Below are positions 32,240 to 41,521 of a stretch of 49,369 nucleotides of DNA, piece by piece. This stretch comes from Bacillota bacterium (GTDB taxonomy: Bacteria; Bacillota; Clostridia; Lachnospirales; Cellulosilyticaceae): the NCBI GenBank assembly GCA_023393125.1, contig JAEWMQ010000067.1:1-49369 (forward strand), in the 5' to 3' direction. The first letter of the stretch is position 1; each line of letters begins with the position of its first letter. The notes beneath the pieces were generated by a model. That model did not search any database. It had not been told where the DNA came from and was given only the letters and a program-made list of their open reading frames with translations. Position numbers and translations under genes: made by a program.

Positions 32240-33064
32240 CTATTCTTTACTTGCCCCTGATGCAATCCCTTGAACTAAGAACCTCTGAAATACTAAAAAT
32301 AATAGCGTACATGGAACAGCAATAACGACTGAACCTGCTGCAAAAGTTGTAAAATAAGAATTTTCATTACCTGTAATCATACTATACAGGCCAACAGCTA
32401 CCGTTCTTGTTTTGTCGCCTGTTAGCAAAAGATTAGGTAAAATATAATCCATCCATGGAAACATAAATTGTGATACCATACAGTACACAATGATTGGCTT
32501 TGACATAGGTACAATAATTTTAAAGAACGTAGTAAGTTTCGTACTACCATCCATATACGCTGCTTCATCTAATGACATAGAAATACCATCTAAATAGCCT
32601 TTAACCAGCCACACATTATATGGAATAGCTCCTATTGAATAAAGCAGCACTAAGGCTAATGGTTTCCCTACCAAACCCAAGTTAACAAATAACGAGTAAA
32701 TAGCTGTCATAGATAAAAAGCTAGGAAACATTGATAAGATAAGTAATGTAATAAGGCCTTGCTTCTTCCCTTTAAATTGAAATCGTGATAATACCCAAGC
32801 AGTGATTAAGATGAGAAAAACTGAAATGATTGCATTTAAAGTAGCAATTTGAAATGTGTTACTAAACCAGGTGGTAAAGTTTGTTTCTTGAAAAAGTCGT
32901 CTGTAGTTTTCAAAGGTTAATTGCTTTGGAATGAAGGTAGAAGTTGCTAAGCTTGTTCCTTTATTAAAAGAAGATAGGACAATCCATGAAACAGGTACAA
33001 TTACAATAATAGACATGATGATTAATTCTAGGTTAACCAAAATGGTCTTTATTTTACTCTTCAT
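32240..33064 (-). CDS. Maltodextrin ABC transporter permease, MalG-like
   Basis: A 274-aa membrane protein with about six helices. The EAA loop that docks the ATPase is EAAYMDGSTKLTTFFKIIVP. It begins one base after the MalF-like stop, so the two are co-translated. No ATPase gene is in the window; an MsmX-type shared ATPase elsewhere is likely. Confidence 0.92.
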   Translation of the reverse strand: MKSKIKTILVNLELIIMSIIVIVPVSWIVLSSFNKGTSLATSTFIPKQLTFENYRRLFQETNFTTWFSNTFQIATLNAIISVFLILITAWVLSRFQFKGKKQGLITLLILSMFPSFLSMTAIYSLFVNLGLVGKPLALVLLYSIGAIPYNVWLVKGYLDGISMSLDEAAYMDGSTKLTTFFKIIVPMSKPIIVYCMVSQFMFPWMDYILPNLLLTGDKTRTVAVGLYSMITGNENSYFTTFAAGSVVIAVPCTLLFLVFQRFLVQGIASGASKE

Positions 33065-33065
33065 G

Positions 33066-34409
33066 CTATTCCACCTCCTTAAAAGCTTGCGTTCTTCTAA
33101 AGTTATAAAAAGACACCGTTCCTATAAATGCAAAAATGATAATACACATAACAGCTGCCATATTATACATTTGGTCACTTAAGGTAAGCTTATAAATCCA
33201 AGAAATAAGAATGTCTGTATGACCTGCTAAATGATAATTTGGATTAGCTGGATTTCCTTCTGTTAAGAAATAAATAATACCAAAGCAGTTAAAATTATTA
33301 GCCAGATTCATAATAATGAGTGGTGTTGTTGCCCTAAAAATGAGTGGCAATGTGATATACTTAAAAGATTGAAAAGATGTAGCTCCATCAATGTGTGCTG
33401 CTTCATAGAAAGCCTGGTCCACATTACCTAATACCCCCTGAATCATGACCATAAACATAGGGAAGCCAATCCATAAATTAACTACGATAATCGTTATTTT
33501 AGCAATGAATGGATCAGATAAAAAAGGAATTCTCTCATTCACTAAACCTATATCAATAAGTAATTGTCCTAAAGGACCAAACTGACCATTAAGTAGGTTT
33601 CTAAATACTAATAGTGTAATCATTTGTGGAATAGCCCAAGGTAAAATAAGAATGCCTCTAAAAAAAGATTTACACTTAGCATATGAGCTATTTAGTAAAA
33701 TTGCTTGAAATAAGCCTAAAAAGTAAGTTGTAAAAGTAGCACTCACAGCCCAAATAATCGTCCAACCTAAAACTGAAAAAAAGGTAGTAGACCATACAGG
33801 TACTTGAAATAACTTGGTGAAATTAGAAAATCCTACCCAGTCAATTAAATGAGCAGGTGGTAGATGATTTTTATTATAGTTTGTAAATGCCGTTAAAACT
33901 GAAAAGATAATAGGCATCACAACGATAAATATAATAGCTACTACAATAGGGGTTAAAATCACATATGGAAAGAATTTAGTACAAGTTAACTTCAAATAAT
34001 CTTTTGAAGTTAAATAGGCCCCTTTTTCATCAATCATCTTACCGGTTTGATAGCTATCTCGTAAGTTCCATATGTAAATAGCTATAAATAAACCTAAAAA
34101 CAATAGTGTAATAATCCCATTAATTAAAAGTATCGTTGAATGGTCTCCCGTTTTAATTCCTACCTTCTCTCCCAAGGTAATAAAACCCCAAATACCTTTT
34201 GTAAAATAACCACCATGAATCCTTATACTGAATTGCTTAACTTGACCACTTAAATACTCTAGCCAATAACCACTTTGTAACTCTATTCCTATGAATAGCA
34301 TTTGTACAATGAAGAACAATAGCCCCTTTATGTATTGCTTGCCTATGAAAAATTGGCCCCCACCCCATATGAAAGCAGATAGTCCTATTGCCTTTGTACT
34401 TCTCTTCAT
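33066..34409 (-). CDS. Maltodextrin ABC transporter permease, MalF-like
   Basis: The protein is 447 aa from ATG 34409, chosen because GGGAGG stands 8 bases upstream; a reading from 34427 begins before that site. It has about eight membrane helices; the extra N-terminal pair with GGGQFFIGKQYIKG is typical of the long MalF type. The EAA loop is EAAHIDGATSFQSFKYITLP. First gene of the maltodextrin operon, directly behind the promoter and operator. Confidence 0.92.
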   Translation of the reverse strand: MKRSTKAIGLSAFIWGGGQFFIGKQYIKGLLFFIVQMLFIGIELQSGYWLEYLSGQVKQFSIRIHGGYFTKGIWGFITLGEKVGIKTGDHSTILLINGIITLLFLGLFIAIYIWNLRDSYQTGKMIDEKGAYLTSKDYLKLTCTKFFPYVILTPIVVAIIFIVVMPIIFSVLTAFTNYNKNHLPPAHLIDWVGFSNFTKLFQVPVWSTTFFSVLGWTIIWAVSATFTTYFLGLFQAILLNSSYAKCKSFFRGILILPWAIPQMITLLVFRNLLNGQFGPLGQLLIDIGLVNERIPFLSDPFIAKITIIVVNLWIGFPMFMVMIQGVLGNVDQAFYEAAHIDGATSFQSFKYITLPLIFRATTPLIIMNLANNFNCFGIIYFLTEGNPANPNYHLAGHTDILISWIYKLTLSDQMYNMAAVMCIIIFAFIGTVSFYNFRRTQAFKEVE

Positions 34410-34437
34410 TTCACATCCTCCCATCACCTAATACTCA

Positions 34438-34459
34438 ATAACTTAATCGTTTAAGTTAT
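34438..34459 (-). promoter_or_regulatory. LacI-type operator of the maltodextrin operon
   Basis: A 22-bp palindrome with central CG; 10 of 11 positions per half match. Its core AACTTAAACG and its mirror are typical of LacI-family sites. It overlaps the expected transcription start, so binding by the adjacent LacI-type protein would block the operon. Other scattered CTTAA/TTAAG motifs at 34554-34579 and 34638-34648 may be weaker sites. Confidence 0.75.
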
Positions 34460-34463
34460 CTTT

Positions 34464-34492
34464 AATTTATCATGATATTTTTCTATAGTCAA
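34464..34492 (-). promoter_or_regulatory. Promoter of the maltodextrin operon
   Basis: On the minus strand TTGACT (34487-34492), 17 bases, then TAAATT (34464-34469) preceded by TGA, i.e. an extended -10 (TGnTAAATT). The operator starts 4 bases downstream. Confidence 0.8.
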
Positions 34493-34674
34493 TATAATTT
34501 TCACAATTTTATTTTTATTTAGACTATATTTTTGTTGCTTTTTACTAATGTTTTTACTTAAACTTTTTTTGTTAAGTAATTTTTTTAGCGTTACTCGCTT
34601 CTATTTACATACTTTTTGCTCTGCTCTTTCTTTTTATTAAGTTAAGTAATTAGCTGAATAAAATAAAAACACAT

Positions 34675-34708
34675 ATAAAAAAGAAGTTGCATTTCTGCAA
34701 CCTCTTTT
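34675..34708 (-). terminator. Terminator of the LacI regulator gene
   Basis: On the minus strand GAGGTTGCA, loop GAAA, TGCAACTTC and then TTTTTT. It separates the regulator from the operon promoter. Confidence 0.85.
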
Positions 34709-34716
34709 TAGTCCTA

Positions 34717-35628
34717 TTAGTCTGGTAACATTAAAATTCTCGTCTCTGCTGCTTCATCATACTCCAAAGTTAAAAGCTGTTTAAGAATACAAACACCCAT
34801 TTTAGCTTTTCTTTTATTACTTACCTCTATATACCTTGTATGTGGTAATAAAGTTTCTCTGGCTGCTCCTGAAGCAATAACTACTATTTGACTAGAATCT
34901 ATATAACGTTCTACTTGTACACCTAGGTTTTCACCTATTATAATACCTTTTTTACCTATATGCCGTTCTAAAAAAACTTTCATATCAGCATGTTTTTTAT
35001 GAATGAAAATGTCTTCCTGCTTAAAATCACTCATTAAAGTATTTCTTACCTTACCATTAATCACATCTTCCATCATTAAATACGGATAGGGATCACCTAG
35101 CATTCGTTTAGCTTGGTTTAATAGAAAAGTATAGTCTGGTAATACTTTATAAAATAGCTGTAATTCAACATCACAATCCATAAAAATAATAGGAACATAA
35201 TATTGGCTTGTAATTTTTTTAAAATGTTTTTCATCTACATCAATAATAAATGCAGCCTCTAAAGAACGCTTAGAGATAATATCTATATTTTCAAGATCAT
35301 GTGTCATAGAAATAACTGTATCATATCCTATTTGATGCAGCTCACCTTGGAGGTGAGCTGCTAAATCATAATAATATTGTTTTTTAGTCATAGGGTCTTC
35401 AGGTTTTAAATGAATCATAATTCCTACTAAATTGCTTTTCTTGTTAACTAAAGATCTAGCAGATAAATTAGGAACATAACCCATTCTTTTAGCTGTTTCT
35501 AATACCTTGAGCCTCATATCATGACTAATCTTTTCTTTTTCCGAATGGTTTATTACATAAGAAACCGTAGCTAAAGAAATATTTAACTCCTTAGCTATGT
35601 CTTTCATTGTGACCTTTCCCTTAGCCAT
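34717..35628 (-). CDS. LacI-family transcriptional regulator
   Basis: The protein is 303 aa from ATG 35628, with a GGGGGG site about 8 bases upstream; a reading from 35643 starts before it. The N-terminal helix-turn-helix is VTMKDIAKELNISLATVSYV, followed by the hinge helix in LSARSLVNKKSN. The periplasmic-binding-like effector domain is shorter than usual (about 330 for the family) but has the normal start VGIMI. It lies directly upstream of the maltodextrin operon whose operator it probably binds, with a maltodextrin as likely inducer (inferred). Confidence 0.92.
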   Translation of the reverse strand: MAKGKVTMKDIAKELNISLATVSYVINHSEKEKISHDMRLKVLETAKRMGYVPNLSARSLVNKKSNLVGIMIHLKPEDPMTKKQYYYDLAAHLQGELHQIGYDTVISMTHDLENIDIISKRSLEAAFIIDVDEKHFKKITSQYYVPIIFMDCDVELQLFYKVLPDYTFLLNQAKRMLGDPYPYLMMEDVINGKVRNTLMSDFKQEDIFIHKKHADMKVFLERHIGKKGIIIGENLGVQVERYIDSSQIVVIASGAARETLLPHTRYIEVSNKRKAKMGVCILKQLLTLEYDEAAETRILMLPD

Positions 35629-35683
35629 TAGACATCCCCCCATGACTTATATGATCTCTTATTATCTTATCTCATTCCACTGC

Positions 35684-38326
35684 TTACTTGCTTAAATGAG
35701 CAATACGTTCTACCACAGCTTCAAGCATTGTTTCATATTTTTCTTTTTTAGCTTTTTCTTCCTCTAAAAGCTTAGCTGGTGCTTTTGCTACGAAGCCTTC
35801 ATTTGCTAATTTTTTATTAACACGTTCTACTTCACCTTCAAGTTTTGCTTTTTCTTTAGCAAGACGATCTAGTTCTTTTTCGATATCTACTAAATCAGCA
35901 AATGGAATATAAACAGTTGCATTTGGAATCACTACAGATACCGCATCGCTATCAATACCTGCGTTGTCTTTTTGAATAGCAACTTCTGAAGCGTAGCCTA
36001 ATACAGAGAAGAACACTTTACCATTTTCAAAAGTGCTAATTACTTTCTCATCTTCTGATACAACAAACACTTTTGCTTTTCTTGATGGTGGCACATTCAT
36101 TTCACTACGTAAGTTACGAATATTACGTACAGCTTCTTTGATTAAGCTAATTTCTTCTTCTTCAGCTTTAAAGTTCCACTCTTCCTTAAAAGTAGGCCAT
36201 GTTGAAATCATAATAGATTCTTCTTTATCTTGTAGTCCAAGGAAGATTTCTTCTGTAATAAATGGCATATATGGATGAAGCATTTTTAAAATCTCAGTCA
36301 TGACTGTTTTAAGTGTCCAAAGTGCTGCTGGTCTTGTAGCATCTTCTTTATTGTATAGACGAGGTTTTACCATTTCAATATACCAGTCACAGAACTCTTC
36401 CCAAGCAAAGTCATATAATTTTTGAACAGCTACACCAAGGTCATATTTGTCCATATTATCAGTTACTTCCCCGGCTAAAGTATTTACTTTTGAAAGAATC
36501 CATTTATCAGCTGGAATTAAGTCTTTTAAATCTACTGTTAAATTGATATCTTCTCCCTCATAGTTCATCATAATGAAACGTGCTGCATTCCATAATTTAT
36601 TACCAAAGTTACGGTTAGCTTCTACTCTTTCATAATAGAAACGCATATCATTACCAGGTGCATTACCTGTTACAAGTGTGAGTCTTAAAGCATCTGCACC
36701 GTATTTTTCGATTACTTCAAGTGGGTCTACACCATTACCAAGTGATTTACTCATCTTACGTCCATCAGCTGCACGTACAAGTCCGTGGAATAAAACATCT
36801 TTAAATGGAATTTCTCCCATTTGCTCAATTCCTGAGAATACCATACGAATAACCCAGAAGAAAATAATATCATAACCTGTTACAAGGACACTTGTAGGAT
36901 AGAAATGCTTAAGTTCTTCTGTATTTTCTGGCCAACCTAAAGTTGAGAATGGCCATAGTGCTGAGCTAAACCATGTATCAAGAGTATCTTCATCTTGAAC
37001 AAAGTTTGAACCACTACATTTAGAACATGTATGAGGTTCTTCTCTAGCAATAATAATTTCACCACAATCCTGACAATAGTATGCTGGAATTCTGTGTCCC
37101 CACCATAATTGACGAGAAATACACCAGTCTCTGATATTTTCAAGCCAGTTGTAATAGGTTTTTTCCATACGTTTTGGTACAAGATTTAGTTCTCCGTTTT
37201 TAACAGCTTCAATAGCAGGTTTAGCCATTTCTTCCATTTTTACAAACCATTGTGCCTTAATCATTGGTTCAATAACACATTTACAACGATCATGTGTTCC
37301 TACGTTATGCGTATGAGGTTCTACTTTTACAAGGAAACCTGCTGCTTCTAAATCAGCTACTAAAGCTTTTCTTGCTTCATAACGGTCCATACCTGCGTAT
37401 TTACCACAAAGGTCATTCATACTGCCGTCATCATTCATAACACAAATCTCTGGTAAGTCATGACGTTTACCTACTTCAAAGTCATTAGGGTCATGTGCTG
37501 GTGTAATTTTAACAACACCTGTTCCAAATTCTTTATCAACATAAGAGTCTGCTACTACTGGAATTTCACGATCTACAAGTGGAATACGAACCATTTTACC
37601 TATTAAGTGAGCATAGCGTTCATCTTCTGGGTTAACAGCAATTGCAGTATCTCCAAGCATAGTTTCAGGTCTAGTTGTTGCTAATTGTACAAATTCATCA
37701 CTACCCACTACAGGATAACGAAGGTGCCAAAAATGGCCTTCTTTTTCTTCATGCTCTACTTCTGCATCTGAAATAGAAGTCCCACATACAGGACACCAGT
37801 TAATAATACGTGAGCCTCTGTAAATATAACCTTTTTCGTAAAGTCTAATGAAAACTTCTTGTACAGCTTCTGAACAACCTTCGTCCATTGTAAAGCGTTC
37901 TCTATCCCAATCACAAGAAGAACCTAATTTTTTAAGCTGTTCTACAATACGTCCGCCATATTGCTCTTTCCACTCCCATACTTTTTCAAGGAAGCCTTCA
38001 CGACCTAAATCTTCTTTTGTAAGTCCTTCTTGTGCAATCTTTTCTACTACCTTAACTTCTGTGGCAATACTAGCATGGTCTGTTCCTGGTACCCAAAGAG
38101 CATTAAAGCCTTGCATACGTTTATAACGTGTTAAAATATCTTGAAGAGTATTATCAAGTGCATGCCCCATGTGAAGTTGCCCTGTAATATTTGGTGGTGG
38201 CATCACAATGGTAAATGGCTTTTTATCTTTTTCTACTTCTGCATGAAAATAACCTTTTTCCATCCATTGATGATAAAGGCGATCTTCAACGCTACTTGGA
38301 TCATATACTTTTTCTAACTGTTTCAT
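35684..38326 (-). CDS. valS: Valyl-tRNA synthetase
   Basis: The 880-aa class I synthetase charges tRNA-Val. HIGH-type motif HMGH lies at 52-55 in PPPNITGQLHMGH, and KMSKS-type GRKMSKSLGN near 520. Zinc-binding-like CPVCGTS and CQDCGEIIIA..CSKC are present. The editing domain with TTRPETMLGDTA is intact, so misacylated Thr can be removed. The C-terminus is the usual valyl coiled coil (LVDIEKELDRLAKEKAKLEG). SD AAGGAGG. It is transcribed behind a T-box leader together with a small membrane protein. Confidence 0.97.
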   Translation of the reverse strand: MKQLEKVYDPSSVEDRLYHQWMEKGYFHAEVEKDKKPFTIVMPPPNITGQLHMGHALDNTLQDILTRYKRMQGFNALWVPGTDHASIATEVKVVEKIAQEGLTKEDLGREGFLEKVWEWKEQYGGRIVEQLKKLGSSCDWDRERFTMDEGCSEAVQEVFIRLYEKGYIYRGSRIINWCPVCGTSISDAEVEHEEKEGHFWHLRYPVVGSDEFVQLATTRPETMLGDTAIAVNPEDERYAHLIGKMVRIPLVDREIPVVADSYVDKEFGTGVVKITPAHDPNDFEVGKRHDLPEICVMNDDGSMNDLCGKYAGMDRYEARKALVADLEAAGFLVKVEPHTHNVGTHDRCKCVIEPMIKAQWFVKMEEMAKPAIEAVKNGELNLVPKRMEKTYYNWLENIRDWCISRQLWWGHRIPAYYCQDCGEIIIAREEPHTCSKCSGSNFVQDEDTLDTWFSSALWPFSTLGWPENTEELKHFYPTSVLVTGYDIIFFWVIRMVFSGIEQMGEIPFKDVLFHGLVRAADGRKMSKSLGNGVDPLEVIEKYGADALRLTLVTGNAPGNDMRFYYERVEANRNFGNKLWNAARFIMMNYEGEDINLTVDLKDLIPADKWILSKVNTLAGEVTDNMDKYDLGVAVQKLYDFAWEEFCDWYIEMVKPRLYNKEDATRPAALWTLKTVMTEILKMLHPYMPFITEEIFLGLQDKEESIMISTWPTFKEEWNFKAEEEEISLIKEAVRNIRNLRSEMNVPPSRKAKVFVVSEDEKVISTFENGKVFFSVLGYASEVAIQKDNAGIDSDAVSVVIPNATVYIPFADLVDIEKELDRLAKEKAKLEGEVERVNKKLANEGFVAKAPAKLLEEEKAKKEKYETMLEAVVERIAHLSK

Positions 38327-38397
38327 ATTATTCCTCCTTGTGGATTATCTACTTTGTAACTATTTAGTTATATACGTTTGCAAAATACATTCATTCT

Positions 38398-38604
38398 TCA
38401 TGATGCGCCTAGCAAAAGAAAAACAAGACCGACAAAAGCGGCAACTAATCCTGCCATCCTTACTGCAATGACGGCACCCGATGTTAATAAACGCATTTCT
38501 GCTTCGTCCTTAGGATCCATTTTGGTTTTACCACGTACAATACGTCTAGCAAAAAAACAAATCATGAGCCCTATGCACAAAAGCACAAAACCTATCAATT
38601 GCAT
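38398..38604 (-). CDS. Small membrane protein between T-box and valS, 68 aa
   Basis: It has two membrane helices (about 2-19 and 42-66) joined by a charged loop RRIVRGKTKMDPKDEAEMRL. GGGAG lies about 7 bases upstream. I recognise no family beyond generic small membrane proteins. Because it lies between the T-box terminator and valS with no other promoter seen, it should respond to valine starvation with valS. Confidence 0.7.
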   Translation of the reverse strand: MQLIGFVLLCIGLMICFFARRIVRGKTKMDPKDEAEMRLLTSGAVIAVRMAGLVAAFVGLVFLLLGAS

Positions 38605-38639
38605 CGTCTCACTCCCTTACTGATGGCTTTTTAGGGGGT

Positions 38640-38886
38640 AACGTCAAAAAGAGCTCCTTCATCCCTATATAAGGACGAAGAAGCTCGCGGTACCACCTTA
38701 ATTCTTTGCAAGGTTAATATAAACTACTTTGCAAAACACTTGTCAGCTTTAACGGGCATACCCGCCATGTCTTACTATTTTCAGACATGGTGCTCCAAAG
38801 CTACCTTCTAGTGCTCTTTTCGTAAGAAGACTTTCAGCTTATAATCTTCTCTCTCTACACGTAGTGACACTATACTCCTCTTTTTC
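38640..38886 (-). promoter_or_regulatory. T-box leader (valine tRNA-sensing)
   Basis: On the minus strand AAGGTGGTACCGCG is the diagnostic T-box/antiterminator sequence (bulge TGGTACC near 38690-38695). It is followed by a terminator stem (38651-38686) and TTTTT (38646-38650). Upstream are paired segments that can form stem I (GAGAGAAGATTATAAGC with GTCTTCTTAC) and a stem CCATGTCT/AGACATGG. A GTA at 38802-38804 is a candidate specifier for Val, not proven. Uncharged tRNA would favour read-through into the small gene and valS. Confidence 0.9.
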
Positions 38887-38916
38887 ATTGCATCAAATGT
38901 TTAATTACTTAACATT

Positions 38917-40056
38917 TTATGCACCTTTCTCCATTTTGTCAAGCATCCTACCTTCATTATAAGCCTGAATAGCTGCTGCTACCTTCTCTTTTAAATCCTC
39001 TTCTTGACCTAAAGCATAAATTTCTTTCCAAAGCTCTTCTTCATAAGCTCTTAAACCATGAATTTGTTCAATGGCTTTTTCACGTTCTTCTTTAATCTGT
39101 TTCATCTCATTAAGCTTTTTAGGTGTTAGAATCCAATCAGAAAGATTATTAATATAATCTATTTTAATTCCCTTTTCACTTAAAATAGCTAACATATCTT
39201 CTTCGATGTCATTAAGTGTCTCATTCATTTGTAAATAAATACGTTCATTATTTTTATTTTTTAAATAACGATTATAGTAAAGTTCAAGTTTAGCAACACT
39301 GTCTACTCCTAGCTTACGATATTGGAACTCTAGGTATTGCACTTGATTAAATAACCTAATTTTTGCTTTATTAAGGTATTTAACAGCTTTTTGCTGCAGA
39401 ATTACATTTTTACTAAGTTCTTTGTCGATCTTTTCTTTTAAAATAACTACGCCTATAAATAATGCCACTACCACAAAACCTACTGCTGTTAAAACTATCC
39501 ATATTTGCTCTCTTAACATCTGTAATAATGCAAAGGAAATAAATAAACAAAGAATAATAGCAATCATCATAACACCACTAAAACCCTTCAAGAAACGATA
39601 GCCTAACAAAAGAGATTCTCTTTCCTCATAAAGCTCTTCTTTTTCTTCTTCTAAATAAAAAATATGACTTTCCGTTTCTCTTCGACGTTTCTCTGCTATC
39701 TGCATTTCTTTAATCAAATCAGGTATTTCTTCTTCATACTGTCCTACTCTTGCAAGAGCTGAATTATTACTGATCAGTCTTCCTCTTAAATTCATCTTCT
39801 TTTCTTCTATGGTCTTAGCACGCCCTGCTAAAATGTCTAACTTATGTATAGCTTCTTTATCTAACACTTCGTATTGGTTAGCTAACGTTTCTTTGTTTTC
39901 TAATTCCTCTAGATAGTGTTGCGTACGACTCATTTTAGTCTGAATTTCATCTAACTCCTCAAATAATTCTCCTATAGAATGTTCATCTAATTTCGTACCT
40001 TTGCTCAGCTTATTTTTTGCAAATAAGGTTGTCCATATTTTCTTTATTCTACTCAC
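38917..40056 (-). CDS. Coiled-coil membrane protein, 379 aa, function unknown
   Basis: I recognise no family. A long charged, Glu/Lys/Arg-rich N-terminal part (about 25-155, coiled coil) is followed by two membrane helices (about 160-182 and 187-207), then a second helical, partly coiled-coil part to the end. There is no signal peptide and no cysteine motif. The design (coil, hairpin, coil) suggests a scaffold with both soluble parts in the cytoplasm. It lies between S1 and the T-box, with 85 bases to the S1 gene and its terminator. Confidence 0.8.
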   Translation of the reverse strand: MSRIKKIWTTLFAKNKLSKGTKLDEHSIGELFEELDEIQTKMSRTQHYLEELENKETLANQYEVLDKEAIHKLDILAGRAKTIEEKKMNLRGRLISNNSALARVGQYEEEIPDLIKEMQIAEKRRRETESHIFYLEEEKEELYEERESLLLGYRFLKGFSGVMMIAIILCLFISFALLQMLREQIWIVLTAVGFVVVALFIGVVILKEKIDKELSKNVILQQKAVKYLNKAKIRLFNQVQYLEFQYRKLGVDSVAKLELYYNRYLKNKNNERIYLQMNETLNDIEEDMLAILSEKGIKIDYINNLSDWILTPKKLNEMKQIKEEREKAIEQIHGLRAYEEELWKEIYALGQEEDLKEKVAAAIQAYNEGRMLDKMEKGA

Positions 40057-40112
40057 GCCTAGTTCCCCTTTGCCTTATGCAATCTTCTATCTATACTATC
40101 ATACTTCACTCA

Positions 40113-40140
40113 TAAAAAAAAGAACCCCTAGGGGGTTCTT
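40113..40140 (-). terminator. Terminator of the S1 gene
   Basis: Minus strand AAGAACCCCC and GGGGTTCTT with a very short loop, then eight T. It lies directly after the stop at 40142. Confidence 0.9.
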
Positions 40141-40141
40141 C

Positions 40142-41290
40142 TTAAAGCTCACTACCAAGTACATCACCAAGTGTTACTTTTTCATCACCTGATGTCATAT
40201 ACTCACTGATTTCTTCATCCATTTTAGCTGCTTCTAACTCTTTAAGAGAAAGACCAATCTTTTTAGCTTCTTTATCGATTGTAACGATTTTAGCTTGTAC
40301 TTCTTGATCAATTTCTAAAGCTTCTTCTGGTTTATTAATACGTTTTTCACTAATTTGAGAAATGTGAATTAAACCTTCTAAACCATCTGCAATAGCGGCA
40401 AAAGCACCAAAGCTTGCAAAGCGTGTTACTTTAGCTGGTACAACATCGCCTACTTCAAAGTTACTTACTGCAAGTAACCATGGATCTGTTGTCATATCTT
40501 TTAAGCTTAATGCAATTTTACCTGTACTTTGATCTACAGAAGAAATAATCACATCTACTTTATCGCCTTCTTTTACAACATCTGAAGGATGTTTAATACG
40601 TACCCATGAAAGATCTGTATTATGAACAAGACCTTCAACTCCGCCAAGATCTACAAAAGCACCATATGGCATTAATTTTGTTACTGTTCCTGATACTTTT
40701 TCACCTTCTACAAGTGCTGCAAGTTTTTGCGCTCTTTCTGCTCCTGCTTTTTCTGCTGCAAGACGTTTACCTGATAAAACGAGTTTCTTTGATTTAGGAA
40801 TAAACTCAATAATTTCAACTTCAACATCTTTACCTACATAAGCTGCAAGATCTGCTACGTAAGTATTTGATAATTGAGAACCAGGAATAAAACCACGAAG
40901 TCCTTTAATAGGTGCTACCACACCACCTTTAACAACTTCTTTCACGTGTACAGTAAAAGTTGCTTTTTTCTCAAATAACTCTTGAATTTCTTCTAACGCT
41001 GTTTCAGCTTCAGCTCTTCTTTTAGATACAAGAACATTGCCTTCACCATCATCTACTTTCATAACATAAACATCAAAGGTATCATCCTCTTTAATGCTTG
41101 TACGATCTATTTCATCATAAGATACTTCTTGCCAAGGAATAAGGCCATCTGCATGATATCCAATATTCACAATAACACCTTGTTCGCCAATAAGTGCTAC
41201 TTTAGCTGGTAAGATTTGACCTCTATATATACGTGTCATTGATTTATCTACTTCTGCCATTAAGTCCGCCATGGTTAGATTTTCTTCCAT
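40142..41290 (-). CDS. rpsA: Ribosomal protein S1-like, four S1 domains
   Basis: The 382 aa hold four S1 RNA-binding repeats at about 20-87, 104-170, 190-258 and 275-345. Each has the typical G.V......G..V.. and G(L/F)(I/V) pattern, e.g. GEKVSGTVTKLMPYGAFVDL and GDVVPAKVTRFASFGAFAAI. The third and fourth are the best conserved. Four-domain forms are normal in Firmicutes, where S1 assists but may not be essential for translation of all mRNAs. SD AAGGAGG. Monocistronic with a strong terminator. Confidence 0.92.
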   Translation of the reverse strand: MEENLTMADLMAEVDKSMTRIYRGQILPAKVALIGEQGVIVNIGYHADGLIPWQEVSYDEIDRTSIKEDDTFDVYVMKVDDGEGNVLVSKRRAEAETALEEIQELFEKKATFTVHVKEVVKGGVVAPIKGLRGFIPGSQLSNTYVADLAAYVGKDVEVEIIEFIPKSKKLVLSGKRLAAEKAGAERAQKLAALVEGEKVSGTVTKLMPYGAFVDLGGVEGLVHNTDLSWVRIKHPSDVVKEGDKVDVIISSVDQSTGKIALSLKDMTTDPWLLAVSNFEVGDVVPAKVTRFASFGAFAAIADGLEGLIHISQISEKRINKPEEALEIDQEVQAKIVTIDKEAKKIGLSLKELEAAKMDEEISEYMTSGDEKVTLGDVLGSEL

Positions 41291-41521
41291 TTTTAAATCC
41301 TCCTTCGTATTTTACCTATACCTTTTCTATTATACACATTTCTTCATAAAAAATATAGAGTGTTTCTAAGTTTATTTGATAATTTATTAAGCTTAAAACA
41401 AAATTAAACCCTTTAGAGTTAAATGTAAAATGAAATATGATATTGTTCATTATTGCTTATGACTATTTTTTACCACTCAATTATATATTCAGAAAAATAA
41501 TTAACTATGCATTAGTGAAAT

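Noticed and set aside
36937..37182. ORF of 81 codons inside valS on the same strand
   Set aside because: It is an out-of-frame reading of the valS catalytic region with no start site of its own.
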